Shown: positions 46,155 through 57,349 of the stretch, piece by piece
Position numbering within the stretch: the stretch's first letter is position 1
Layout: the number at the start of each line of letters is the position of its first letter
DNA from: Combretum micranthum
Lineage: Eukaryota; Streptophyta; Magnoliopsida; Myrtales; Combretaceae
Direction of reading: 5' to 3'
Length of the DNA: 64,000 bases
Assembly (NCBI GenBank): GCA_024138025.1
Contig: JAMXBD010000064.1
Location: 248,001-312,000, forward strand
The notes under the pieces: generated by a model
The model's input: only the letters and a program-made list of their open reading frames with translations
What the model was told of the DNA's origin: nothing
Databases searched by the model: none
Translations under genes and position numbers: made by a program

Positions 46155-47224
46155 GGGTAAACAAATTAAGGCATCATACTTGATAGTAAAGCCCTCGTTT
46201 AGAGATTATATGAAAAGAGTCAGCCTAAGAACTCTTTGATAAGGCTGTTTGAGATAGAGGTTACTGTGTTTTAGAAGTGTACAGCTTTACAAATAAACAG
46301 ACAATTAAAAGAAGAAAATTACAATTTCTATCAAACTATTTATACCCCACAGGTGCATTTTAAATAGTTAGAAATACAAATAAAAAGGACCATATATCCA
46401 GGTGACTTCAGAAGTTCTACAGAGTAACATTCTTCTATGAAAAATATATATGCATAAGAACATCTGGAACCAGTAAATGATATTGCAAAGGTAATAACTA
46501 AGCAAAATAATAAAGTTATAGCATTATGTTTTTAGATATCAAAAGTTTTAGGGAGAGAAGGCTAGTAATATCTGAGTGTTTAATTTGAACACATCATGGA
46601 AAAGCATAATACAACAACAGATGAATTATCTTGCTTATCTGCTTGGCCAATTGATTGCTATGTTTGAATCATTAAATCCTCTCCAAGAGGGACCAGGATA
46701 GTCAACAGTTTGGGAAATCACATCAGGCTAGTGGTAAAATACCCTAGGGTGTGTCCTCTACTTACTGCATGCATTTGATATTTCCTTAGTCGACATAGAA
46801 TGAAATTGAGGTAATTAGACCATATAAAGGCTATTAGACAAACCATTTATCCTTCTTCAAGAAAGGAAGTAGAGAAAAGGAAATGTGGATAGACAATAGA
46901 TAGATAAATAGAAGAAACATGACAACCTTTGCCTCAAACAGTTTATCAAACGGTTCTTAGGCTAGCCATTAATAACATGGTACGAATAAATCTCTATCCC
47001 TGTCTATGCCTATTGCTTTCTAGATGTATCACAAATAGTGGTAAGTACTAAGAAGACATAGTTTTTCAAAAGGAACATTAAATTTCAAGGAACAATTACA
47101 AATAAAAGATTAGTATATTGTTAAAAGGTATATATAGGAATTTCCATGTATATTTGAACTTATTCTACAAATATCCATTTGCTCAACTTCTATGAACAAA
47201 AGGTAAGCTTTAAAGAAGCATTTC

Positions 47225-47335
47225 CTCTACAAAAGCTTTATTAAAGGTAGCAGAGGTATGTTATAATAGTTAAGGAAAATCTACTGCAGTTATTAACTAT
47301 TACAGTGAAAAAGTGCTATAGTAACCTAAAACTAT
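47225..47335 (-). repeat. Inverted, shortened copy of the pararetrovirus-type promoter/leader
   Basis: Read on the minus strand, this contains the enhancer-like GTTACTATAGCACTTTTTCACTGTAAT, then ACTATTATAACATACCTCTGCTACC and a TTTAATAAAGC signal, all in the order of 45805-46040. About 130 bases that include the TATA box are missing. A further partial inverted copy lies at 47569-47612. Confidence 0.65.
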
Positions 47336-47949
47336 AGAAAACTCGTGTTCTGTTTTTGGTCTTGATGGTTGGAAAAGTGAAGGTGAAACAAGGTTAGTTG
47401 AAGTCATCCAAGGACCACAAGTTATGGTTGGAGACATAGCTTTACCTATATCACAAAAAAATAATCCAAAAAAGTTTGTATCATCAACACAATTAGGTTG
47501 AAATCCTATTTCCTTTCCATCCTGAAGTATCAATTTGTTCTAGCCGGACATAATGAAGGGAAATTTATAAAAGCTTTATTGAAGATAGTGGAGGTATGTT
47601 ACAATGGTTGGGAAGACACGTATTTGTTCTCCTATGGTCTCAATATCTCCTTGTGAACTTTGGGTAAATTAAGCTCCTTATAGGGATTCTTTGTGTTTCT
47701 CTTGTTATATTCCTATTTACATTCCATTCTTCTCCTTCAACTTTTTCTATGCTTAAAATTTCTAAATTATCTACTGCTTGCAAGAAATCATAAAGCTTCA
47801 TATTATAATTGTTGCTTCCTATGATCTTATCAAAACTTGTGCTCATACTGTCATACTTGTTACCAAACCTTCATAATAGGTTTATTGTTGGTCTTGCTTT
47901 ATAATTCATCCATTCGGGAGGTATGGCTTCAAAAGAAACATGATAATTA

Positions 47950-48290
47950 ACAAGTATATCATGTTCTTCGTGTTCCCATTCAGGCAAGGAAGACATAGTT
48001 AAAGCAAGACAGACATGTAAGGAAATGCAATAAAAACAGGGTTTATAAAAATAAATTAAAGTGTTATACTTGTAATGGGGAAAGACATATGGCTAAGGCA
48101 TGTCCTAAAAGGCAAAATAGTAATACTGTGACAAGCATTTTAGTGGAATGTATGAATGAAGATATATTAGCAATAGATGAAGGTATGAGTGATATAGAAG
48201 TAATATATAGTATAGTATCGATAATAGATCCATAGGGAGTGATGATAGAAGATTATTATAGTGAGGATGAAAATGCTTTATGAAACAAGT
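47950..48290 (+). pseudogene. Capsid-type zinc-knuckle fragment (caulimovirid-like)
   Basis: At 48062-48103 the plus strand reads CYTCNGERHMAKAC, a complete C-x2-C-x4-H-x4-C zinc knuckle followed by Pro-Lys. In caulimovirids this motif sits near the end of the capsid protein and binds nucleic acid. After it comes an acidic stretch, and the frame meets a stop near 48231. Upstream the frame is interrupted near 48020. Copia or gypsy gag could carry a similar knuckle, but the neighbouring pararetrovirus-like pieces favour this reading. Confidence 0.55.
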
Positions 48291-48379
48291 TTCCCATTGG
48301 GTGTGTTATAAATTGTGAATAAGTTCCCACAATTTTAGTTACTAATCCATAATCCATAAAAGTTGTGTACTTTTGATCC

Positions 48380-48440
48380 TACTGCTATAGTGAAAAGTGC
48401 TACAGTAACCTATTACTACATTGAAAAAGTGTTACAGTAA
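48380..48440 (-). repeat. Inverted copy of the enhancer-like repeat pair
   Basis: On the minus strand this carries two copies of GTTACTGTAACACTTTTTCA- and GTTACTGTAGCACTTTTCAC-type units, as at 45805-45862. No TATA box follows. It is another copy of the promoter-proximal repeat within the scrambled block. Confidence 0.6.
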
Positions 48441-48999
48441 CTTAACTTATTGATTTTATAATGAAGCCTAATTAATAATGATATAACTATATTATTTTGC
48501 TTAGTTATTGCCTTTATAATATCATTTACTAGATCCAGATTTCCATAAAACCCTATATGTGGTTGTGCAAATTCCTTTGTATCTTCTAAGATAAATATGT
48601 AATCTTCATCTGCGAAGACTACCAAGACTGATCATCTTAAGAATGTCTTCCTAATACTACTCCTTTTGTGTTTTTTCCTAATTTAGCTAATATTTTAGCT
48701 TCTTTTCTTAATTCTTTTATTACTATTTGTTGGTTATTTCTTATTTCTTCCTTTTGTGCTTGTCTAATAGCCTTTGTATGTTTTAATTGCCTTGATTTCC
48801 TTTCTATATCAACTTGTTTCTACTTTATATAATCTATTTTTTTTATTATCTACTTTACTTGTTTATCTTTCCTTGTCATCCATTCTCTTAGATGGTTATA
48901 AGCCTTATATAAGGTATCTAAGTCTTTGTGAACAGTTGTACTAAAAGATATAATTAAATCTATGATACTATTATTAGAAATAATAATACTAGGAATACT

Positions 49000-49001
<2 letters not shown>

Positions 49002-49072
<71 letters not shown>
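49002..49072. repeat. (GA)n microsatellite in the 3' LTR
   Basis: About 35 uninterrupted GA units lie near the outer edge of the LTR. The other LTR has a short (AG)n tract followed by a 38-base G run at the matching place, so this site is unstable or hard to assemble. Confidence 0.95.
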
Positions 49073-49074
<2 letters not shown>

Positions 49075-49632
49075 AAGTATTACAAATTTTTCGATTTTAT
49101 CAAAGCAAATTAATTAACTAAGATAAGACAATAGTTAACTTAAACAAACAAATGCAGCGGAATAAACTAATTAAAACTAATTAACAAATAAGCAAATGTA
49201 AAGAAGTATAAAGAGAAAGAAAGAGAAGCACATGGATTTAACGTGGAGTTCGGTCTACTGTCTATCTCCACGGTGCAAATGCCTCAAAGAGGACTTTTAC
49301 CACTATATTGATTATTTCAAAATCAATACACCTCTTAGATGAGGAATTATAACAAAGCTTATCACAATAGGACTTTTACAATTGCCTTTCATAAAGGACT
49401 ACCACTTGATAAATCAAGTGTTCTGTTGATAACACACGACCAAACTTCAAATGCCTCACACTGAGGACATCTTGCCTAATTGCAATTAGGACGATGCTGG
49501 AAACTCTAGACCAGACTTTAAATGTCTCCCACTGAGGACTTCTCTTTGCCTCTACTGAGGACTTTTTTTTGCCTCTACAAAAACTTCTTTTACAAATGCC
49601 TCATTTGAGGACTTTTTACAAACAACTCATAT

Positions 49633-50674
49633 TAGGGCTGTGCAAAAAAACCGATCGAACCGTGAACCGAACCGAACCGGACCGAACCGAACTGAAATTT
49701 CGGTTATTTTTTTAAAACCGTTTGGTTCGTTGAAGGCAAACGGTTCGCAGTTCGGTTCGGGACCATGAACCGAACCGTTTTATATATTAAAAAATTAAAC
49801 ATATTATTTTTACTCTTAATTTTTTATTAATGGTACACATCTATGACACAAATTTTAAAAACAATTAATTTTTTAAAATAAATTAATTGTTTTTAAAATT
49901 TTTTACTTAGATATGTGTTAGTCATTATAATAAAAATTAGATTTTTCATAACATGTCTCAATTGTTATGTTATCTATAAGTAAGATAGATTTTAGAATTT
50001 AAACTCTAGTATTCTAACTTAAAAAAATTAATTGTTGTAAATTTTTTTACTTAGATATGTGTTATTCATTAGAATAAAATTAGATTTTTTATATATGTTT
50101 TAATTGTTATGTTATCTATAAGTAAGGTAGATTTTAGAATTTAACCTCTAGTATTCTAACTTCTGCATATTTCTTTTCCATTTGTCTTACTAATTAATCT
50201 AGTCTATAGTTACTTATTGATTATATAATTGGTAATATGTTAGTTAGAAGCATACAACGAATTACATTTTATGTCTTCTATTGAGATAAAGTCTAGTATA
50301 TCATCATAGTTTAAGATAATTCAAAAAAATAAAACTAGTCATAGTTATAATTTTATAATGGATGAAATCTTTTCCTTCCTATAAGTTTTACATATTTATT
50401 TGATAAATGATTAATTTTAAATATTATTGTTTATGTTTGCATTAGTGATAAGAAATATGTAATTGAACTTTTTTGATAAAATATATTTTTTATTTTATGA
50501 AAAAACGGTTCGAACCGCAAACCGAACCGTACAGAACCGCTTTTTTTCGGTTCGAAAAAATTACGAACCGAACAGTATAGTTAGGTTCGAATTAAAAAAA
50601 AAACCGAACCGTAAATTATGGTGCGGTTCAGTTCGAGGTACAAACCGAACCGAACTGTACCGTGCATACCCCTA
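49633..50674. mobile_element. Non-autonomous hAT-like element, 1042 bp
   Basis: The element starts TAGGGCTGTGCA and ends in the inverted TAGGGGTATGCA, flanked by a perfect 8-bp duplication, ACTCATAT (49625-49632 and 50675-50682). An 8-bp duplication and TAGGG(G/C)TGTGC-type ends are hallmarks of the hAT superfamily. The 5' LTR of the same copia element has the uninterrupted site (about 57890-57905). Both subterminal regions are packed with ACCGAACCG on one side and its complement CGGTTCGGT on the other (49655-49790 and 50505-50660), as expected for transposase binding arrays. The AT-rich interior encodes no transposase. Confidence 0.88.
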
Positions 50675-51060
50675 ACTCATATACGAGCAGATTTACAAAC
50701 TAAAAAGCTCTTAAGGAAATATACAAATTTCCTTTACAAAGAAATGCTCCTACTTGAGCAGATTTACAACATAAAATACTTTAGGAATTTTACAAATTCC
50801 TTTCACAAACTGAGCTCCTTAAACGAGAAGATAATCAACTTTTATAAATCTTAAATAGTGGTCAAAAACTCTTATTTAGAGTGTATCAATAAATTTCAAA
50901 AGAGCACTAATTGTTTTTTTTTTTTAATTTACAAATTAACGAGAACGAGAACCAAAAACAAGTAAAAAAAACTTTGCAAAATGTTGTTTTTCATTTTTAT
51001 TGTGCGTTCAAAAATTCTAGTATATTTTTTCATTTTTTTCTTCAAAGAAAAGAGAAAAAT

Positions 51061-51071
51061 TCTATTTATAG
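51061..51071 (-). promoter_or_regulatory. LTR promoter TATA box (3' LTR copy)
   Basis: On the minus strand this reads CTATAAATAGA, a strong plant TATA box. The same sequence is kept in the 5' LTR at 58279-58289. It is the likely start region for element transcription. Confidence 0.6.
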
Positions 51072-51269
51072 CTCTTGGTAAGAAATTTGCCCGCTATAAA
51101 AAAGTTTCTGACAACTCATACTTGTGTTTAATATACTTAACGTTTTAATAACGTATAAAAGTTCAAAAGTAATGAAAGAGCATTAAATGTGTCTGACACA
51201 TGCATTAAATGCATTTCGATAGCTCTTTTCTTTCTAAAGTCGAAGGTAAACTTTCTGAAGTCGAGGTAT

Positions 51270-51431
51270 AAACTTTAGCCATTGACTTTATAAATCTTGC
51301 CCAAAACTTCAGCCTTTGACTTTATAAATCTTGCCAAAAACTCCAGCTCTTGACTTTACGATTTTGCCCAAAACTCTAGCCCTTGACTTTACGATTTTGC
51401 CAAAACTTTAGCTCTTGACTTTACGATTTTG
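51270..51431. repeat. Minisatellite inside the LTR, ~33-38 bp units
   Basis: Repeated units carry GACTTTACGATTTTGCCC and AAAACTCCAGCTCTT in alternation. The array continues after the 1.25-kb insertion at 52690-52770. The 5' LTR has the corresponding array at about 58495-58720 with a different number and order of units, so copy number has changed since insertion. Confidence 0.75.
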
Positions 51432-52680
51432 GTGGGTGTCGAATCCAACAAAATAATTTATAATGAACCTGCTTTAAATATTTGTAAATAGAGTGAGCAG
51501 GATCGTCTCCACAGGAACTGGTAAAATTCCCAAGTTTCTATCGAGATTAAGAAGAGAAAAAGAAAATAAAATAAGGGGTTTTTGAAATCACTCGATTAAA
51601 ATAAACCTATATCTAATTAACAAGAATTTCTATATTAAAAAGATTATCTAGCCTAGGTCTTATTACAATTCAATTCCCGGGATTGATCCTTGACTCAATA
51701 ATTATTATTCCTATTTTGAATAGGTTAGTTATAATTTTCAAAAGAGCTCCGAAAATCAATCTCTTTTTATATATCAAACAACCAAGATAAGATCTTTGAT
51801 TATTCCTAATCGAATAGACAACCCTAAACACGCTCTTAAGGTTTAATCTATCAATTGCATTAGAAGTTAAGAGACCTAACCCTAATCAACAATCTCATAG
51901 AGCATGGATCATTTAGAATAGATTATATTTCATCAACAACAACAAATAATCATCTATTTACGATTATCGTGTTGTTTCATCACTTTATATTAGGAGATTC
52001 ATACAATTACGATATGAGTCCTAATTGATTGATTATTGTTTGTTATCTAATACAACCGGATCCAAAGTTATATCAATAATAGACAAACAATCACAAATAA
52101 ATCTGATGAAATATAAATATTCAAAATAGAGAACAATGAAATCAAACCACTTTGGTCTCACAATCCATCTTGAATTGATTTGCAATAATCCCTTTGGCTA
52201 GATTTGGAGTTTAGCCACTCATGACCCTTAGAATTCTCTCTAGGGTTTTTACAAAATTGTATCTAAAATATGGAATGAATAATTAATACAAGTTTGGAGT
52301 TATGGAATTCGTAGGGACCAAGGCTGGATCTGTTTAGATCATGAATTGACCGGCCTAAAATAGATATGCTGCCAGCGTTTCTGGTTTGTCAACATGTCCA
52401 GAATGATGATGGCCGACGGCCATCATACTTACGCTGCCGGCCTTTCATGTTGAACCAACCGAATTGGGTCATGGCTGGCGGCTTACTTCTTCTCCTGGCC
52501 GGCCTACTTTGCTGACTTTGCCTCTTGATTCTATTTGTCCAATCTTATGCTATTTGCTTCTATTGACTTCAAATTCCTAAAAATCATATAAAACACAAAT
52601 AAGTACAATTCCAAATAATTTCTATAAATTAATAACAAATTAATCTAATTTATTCCAAGAATTAAGATAATTTTCATCTC
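51432..52680. mobile_element. Unclassified 1.25-kb insertion with 9-bp duplication
   Basis: The sequence starts GTGGGTGTCGAATCC and ends GATAATTTTCATCTC. It is absent from the matching place in the 5' LTR (about 58630-58636). ACGATTTTG (51423-51431) and ACAATTTTG (52681-52689) flank it, a 9-bp duplication with one difference. A caution: the same nonamer recurs in the surrounding minisatellite. No terminal inverted repeats, LTRs or open frame of note were seen. A GC-rich patch at about 52350-52510, rich in GCCGGCC-like motifs, contrasts with the AT-rich rest. A 9-bp duplication would fit a Mutator-like element without terminal repeats, but this is only a suggestion. Confidence 0.65.
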
Positions 52681-53504
52681 ACAATTTTGCCCAAAACTCC
52701 AGCTCTTGACTCTATAGTTTTGCCCAAAACTTCAATACTTGACTTTCAAGTTTTGCCCAAAATTAGTCTTTTGTCTTTATATGATGAATAGTATCTCCAC
52801 CTTTCTTCTACTGGACTTGATAGCTTTATCTTGTTTTTCTTCAACTTTTTGTTCTGTTAAAACTTAAACAATAGCAGAACAAATACAAGCATATATATAT
52901 ACAAATATTTTAAGTATTTAAAACAATTAAGAATATTTAAATAATTAATTGTGTAATAATTATTCTCATCAAAATCATTTGTGAACATAAAGTTCAACAA
53001 TCTTCCTTTTTGATGAGAATAAATATGCACAATCAATTCTAAAATAATTCTTAATTGCGCAAATACTTCTCCCCCTTTCTCATCAAAGAAAAAATAGAAA
53101 AGATGAACACAGACTTTGTTATAAAAAATTAACTAAAACAAAATCAATTTTCTCCCCTATCAGAAGTACTTTTCCAAAAAAATTCTCCCTCTTTTTAAAA
53201 CAAACTTTGCTTCTTTTTTTTTTTTATTATGAAAAACCGAGATAGGAAAAGAAAATTTTCTTAAAAAAAGGTCCCCCTTGTTCAAACAACCTTTGTTTTA
53301 TTTTATTTTAAAAAAATTTAAAACAAAGCACAGAAGGATATAAATAAATCCATAACAATAAAAAATTATAGAAGACAAACATTGGCATACAAGCATAAAC
53401 ACAACCATGCATGCAAGTGCAGACTTTAGTTTAAAGTTTGCAATATTTATCAGCTAAGAGACTTAAGATCAGATTTTCAAGGAAGTTCCTGGTTCAAAAA
53501 TATT

Positions 53505-55185
53505 TTAGCACTCATCAATCTTTAACATGCCCAATTCTCCTCTTAAAGTGCAAAATCGTTCTTCACTCAAAGGTTTAGTAAAAATATCAGTAAGCTGATG
53601 GTTTATATCAACAAATTCTAAGTAAATATCTTTGTTTAGAACATGATCACGAATGAAATTATGTCTAATCTCAATATGCTTAGTTCTTGAGTGTTGAATG
53701 GGATTTTTAGTCAAATTTATAGCACTTGTATGATCACACTGAATTGGTACAATTTCAAATTTTAAACCAAAGTCTGATAAAGTTTGTTTCATTCATAAAA
53801 TTTATACACAATAACTGTCAGCAACTATATATTTAGCTTTGACAATTGATAATGGAATAGAATTTAGCTTCTTTGAGTGCCAAGATATTAAACAATTACT
53901 AAGAAAATGGCATGTGCCACTTGTGCTTTTTCGATCTACTTTGTTACTAGCAAGTCAGCATCAGAGTACCCACAAGTTCAAAGAGTATTTTTGGGATACC
54001 ACAAGCCAATTTCAATAGTACCACAAGGTGCTTGAAGATGCGTTTGAATGCAACCAAGTTGAGATTCTTTCGGAAAAATTGAAATCGTGCACACATACAA
54101 ATACGAAAACATAATAAGGTCTAGAAGTTGTTAAATATAACAACTACCTTCATGCATCTATACATTTTCCAAACATTTTTACCTTTTTCATCTTTGTCTA
54201 TCTTAATTAGTGCTCATTGGTATAGGTTTAGACTTACAACTTCCTTTTTAAACCTTTTTAACAAATCTTTAGTATATTTAGATTGATTAATAAGGTTCAA
54301 GATCTTGATTGGTTAATTTGTATCCTAAGAAAATAAGTGAGTTCTCCATACTATTTTAATCTTTTTGCATGGGCTCAACAAAACCTTTTATAAGTGAAGA
54401 ATTAGTAGCACCAAACACAATGTCATCTAATAAATCTGTACGATTTAATGTATTAGAATTGTGATTTTTTATAAAAAGAGTTGTATCAATTTTTCCTCTT
54501 GAAAATCCATTATTTTATCAAAAAGCTATTAAGTCTTTCATACCAAGCTTAGGAGCTTGCTTGAGACCATAAAGAGCTTTGTTCAATTTAAAACATGATG
54601 GGAATTCATTCTTTTCAAACGTGGTGATTGCTCGACAGAGGCCTCTTCTTTTATGAAACCATTTTGAAAAGCACTTTTGACATCCATTTGATAAAGGATA
54701 AAATCTTTGTGAGCAGCATACGCCTAAAGCATTCCTATAGATTCTAGTGTTGCAATCAGGGCAAAAGTTTCATCAAAATCTATCATCTCTTATTGTGTAT
54801 AGCCTTTAGCAACTAACCTAACTTTATTCCTAATTACTATTCCAGATTCATCCATTTTGTTTCTAAAAACCCATTTTGTTCCTATGATAGTTTTATTTTC
54901 AGGCCATGCAACAAGATTCCAAATCTCACTTCTAGTGAATTGGTTTAGTTCATCTTGCATGGCGTGAATCCAAAATTCATCTTCTAAAGGTTCTTCCAAG
55001 ATTTTAGGTTCAAGTTTTGATAGAAAAACTAGATGGGTTATGTTTCTAAGAGATGATCTAGTTTGTACCCTATTTAAAGTTTCACCTATTGTTAAGTATT
55101 TTGGATATGAACTAGCATATTTCCATTTCTTAGGTAGATTATGAACATGCTCATGCACATCATCAACAACGACAGATTATTCAAC
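53505..55185 (-). pseudogene. Copia reverse transcriptase and RNase H, broken
   Basis: At 54790-55158 the minus strand reads the start of a copia reverse transcriptase: WIHAMQDELNQFTRSEIWNL, TKWVFRNKMDE and VRLVAKGYTQ. Near 54420-54440 the catalytic motif reads LLDDIVFG: the two aspartates are kept, but the usual tyrosine is replaced. At 53505-53792 is the RNase H end, with the typical CDHTSAINLTKNPIQHSRTKHIEIRHNF and TDIFTKPL. Frameshifts and stops lie between, so the protein is not made whole. Confidence 0.85.
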
Positions 55186-55289
55186 AGCAGAAACAGTACC
55201 AGAATTTTCAACATCAGAGCATGAAATATCATTTAATCTATCACAAACATCATCAACATCATTATCAACAAATATCTTTATTAAGGATA

Positions 55290-55450
55290 ATGCTACCTTT
55301 ACCCAAAACAGTTGATTTTCTATCATCACCAAAGGTAACACTCCCTTGATCCATCAAGTCCAGCTTTAAAAATTCGGAAGCAACTCCGATCATATGCCTA
55401 AAGCATCTGTTGTCCAAGTACCATTTGTTGCTGCCACTTGAGGATTCCTA
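55290..55450 (-). pseudogene. Copia protease remnant; integrase missing after it
   Basis: The minus strand reads WYLDNRCFRHMIG, the place of the copia protease motif that normally reads D-S-G-C-S-R-H-M-T-G, followed by GSVTFGDDRKS. The D-S-G triad has become D-N-R. Only about 40 bases later the sequence is already in the linker before reverse transcriptase. The integrase zinc finger and catalytic core, which should take roughly 1 kb here, are absent. Confidence 0.6.
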
Positions 55451-55599
55451 CAAAGCAATTTATTTTTTTTGTACCAATTTCTATTTAGGTTCTCTTGGGT
55501 TAGAAACAGATAAAACTTCTTTCTTAGCCATCCAAACATACTTGCTTTTATGACTCAAGAGTCAGGCCTTCCTTATTGCATACTTGTGTGCAATATGGC

Positions 55600-57190
55600 T
55601 AGATTTGCTATAATAATTACAAGTGCCATAAGTGGCTTTTACAAATAGAGTCTTATGAGACTTATATTACCTGTGCCTATCATAGCCAATTCCATATTTC
55701 TTATGATCAGATTTTTGTTCACCAAGGAGAGTATTTAAATTTTTCTCTCCTTGTGTGAATTTAGCTATGACAACTTTCGAATCATCTAAGCTAGATTTCA
55801 GATTTATATTTTTTGTTTTTAGCTCATCTAGCTCTTTCAAAAGTTCATCATTATTGATTTTATTGCTAGTAGATGCAGGTTTATTATCATCTTTTATAGT
55901 TTTAATTTCTAAATCTAAAAGATCATTTTCAATTTTTAATTTATCATTCTGTTCAACCAAATTTTATTTTTTTTTTAGTTTCCTATTTTTATTTCTAATT
56001 TCATTAATTTTCAGATTCATACTACTAAGATTTTCATGCAAGCTGTCTCTTTCAGAACTAGAACTGTTATTATTTCGTTTTTTCTTCATTTTCAGTTTTA
56101 AGCTCATTAATTTCATCTTGAAAGTCTTTAATCTAACTAAAGCATTTTGCATCAGATTTTTAAGTTTTTATTATCTTCTTTAGATTTTTTAAGCTTTTTA
56201 CAAACTTTTTATACATGCAAGCAATTCATCACTAGAGCAGGAGTTGAAGAATTGTTTACCTCATCGTGGATTACTATGAAGCATAACTCTTCTTCATCAG
56301 AATCTGATGACTCTTCATCACTCCAAGTAGTAATAAGTGCTTTCCTCTTGGATTTTTTGTGCTTTTTGAGAAGAGGCAGTTTGGTTAGATGTGTCTGGTT
56401 TCTGCACTTATAGCACACAACATCCTTCCTTTCCTTTCTAAACTTGAGAGCTCAGCCTACATAAATTTGTTGAAATTCTTTGCAAACAACACAACATCCT
56501 TATTTATCTCCTCCTTATAAATCATCGTTGGTTGCCTTTAGAGTAACAGTCTTCTTTTGGGATTCTTCACTTTGATTCTTGATGACTCATGAGTCTTGAG
56601 TGCACCAAGAAGCTCTTCTTTTGTCAGTGTGTGCTAAGATCCTGGCTTCCTCTATTGCTGTCCGTTTTGCTTCCCATTCCTTTGGCAATGATCTGAGTAA
56701 TTTTGAATTTATTTCAACATTAGTAAAGCTCTTGCCAAAACACTCAAAGGATTAATGATATTAATGAATCTATCATTCATTTGATCATTTGTTTCACCAG
56801 GCAGCATCTTAAAACTTTCAAATTGACCAACCAACAAGCTTATTTTAGTATCTTTGATCCTTGAAGTTCCTTCATAAGTTACTTCAGTTCATCTAGATTT
56901 CTTTAGCAGATTTACAAGTACAAACTCTATTGAAATCACTTTCATTCAATCCACAATGAAGAATATTCATGGAGCTTCATTATAATCTAATTTTTTCCAA
57001 TGATCTTTCTAAATATTAATCTTCATTTTTATTTTCAATTGTAAAAAGTCCTTTTCAACTACTCTCCATATTAATCTATGTTGAGCTTTCAAAAATATAT
57101 TCATTCTACACTTCCAATAAGGGTAATTACCCCCACTAAGAAGCGGTGGCCTATTTATAGCCGACCCTCCAAGAATCCTAGTGTATTAGA
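55600..57190 (-). pseudogene. Copia gag, broken, with coiled coil and zinc-knuckle remnant
   Basis: At 56209-56418 the minus strand reads CYKCRNQTHLTKLP, a zinc knuckle that has lost its last cysteine, followed by a basic stretch and an acidic serine-rich patch (DEESSDSDEEE). From 56152 to 55667 come long Leu/Lys/Glu/Asn-rich stretches with heptad-like spacing, a coiled coil typical of some copia gag proteins. Upstream pieces to about 57190 are frameshifted. The knuckle and the D/E/S patch place it among copia elements with long gag proteins. Confidence 0.7.
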
Positions 57191-57237
57191 AGCCATGATC
57201 TTTTCTCTTTTGTGTTTAAGTAATCAACCACAAGAGA

Positions 57238-57253
57238 CCAGGCTCTGATATCA
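57238..57253 (-). other. tRNA-Met primer binding site of the copia element
   Basis: On the minus strand this reads TGATATCAGAGCCTGG. It differs by one base over the first twelve positions from the initiator-Met primer site TGGTATCAGAGC. It begins two bases inside the 5' LTR, the expected place for starting minus-strand DNA synthesis. Confidence 0.8.
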
Positions 57254-57308
57254 GTTGTTAGAAATAATAATACACAAGAATACTTAAGAGAGAGAGAGAG
57301 AGAGGAGA

Positions 57309-57310
<2 letters not shown>

Positions 57311-57348
<38 letters not shown>
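57311..57348. repeat. 38-base G homopolymer
   Basis: An uninterrupted run of 38 G follows a short (AG)n tract. The paired LTR has (GA)n at the same place. Such a run is extremely rare in plant DNA and may be an assembly or sequencing artefact of a GA repeat. Confidence 0.95.

Positions 57349-57349
<1 letters not shown>

Larger units (their letters stand above)
46170..48971. pseudogene. Endogenous caulimovirid-like cluster, left block (scrambled)
   Basis: This block is a patchwork of pararetrovirus-like pieces in both orientations. Segments shared with the right block include 46400-46460 (direct, with 60365-60420), 46600-46640 (direct, with 61990-62050, end of RNase H), 46640-46780 (inverted, with 62440-62585), 47340-47500 (with 63230-63330) and 47740-47885 (direct, with 63840-63985). 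The plus strand carries a zinc knuckle at 48062-48103. The minus strand at 48640-48965 reads a Lys/Glu/Gln-rich coiled-coil-like stretch that is cut off by the copia insertion at 48971. No intact viral gene is present. Genus cannot be assigned. Confidence 0.65.
48972..52999 (-). repeat. 3' LTR of the copia element, with two insertions
   Basis: This matches the 5' LTR at 57256-58946 in three pieces: 48972-49632, 50675-51431 and 52681-52999. They are separated by a hAT-like element and an unclassified insertion, both absent from the other LTR. The end next to the coding region reads GTGAACATAAAGTTCAACA, so on the minus strand the LTR starts TGTTGAAC. The outer edge begins at TATTAGAAAT where the other copy has TGTTAGAAAT. 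Confidence 0.88.

Noticed and set aside
49235..49620. Regularly spaced repeats, checked as a possible CRISPR-like array
   Set aside because: They are diverged AATGCCTC...GAGGAC minisatellite units inside a plant LTR, without constant repeats and unique spacers.
51432..51450. GTCGAATCC, similar to the B box of a tRNA gene, suggesting a SINE
   Set aside because: No A box at the right distance, no tRNA fold, and the insertion is far too long and lacks a poly-A end.
55755..56183. 142-codon plus-strand frame rich in Phe, Leu and Ser
   Set aside because: It is the antisense of the Lys/Glu-rich coiled coil of copia gag; the hydrophobic look is a strand artefact.
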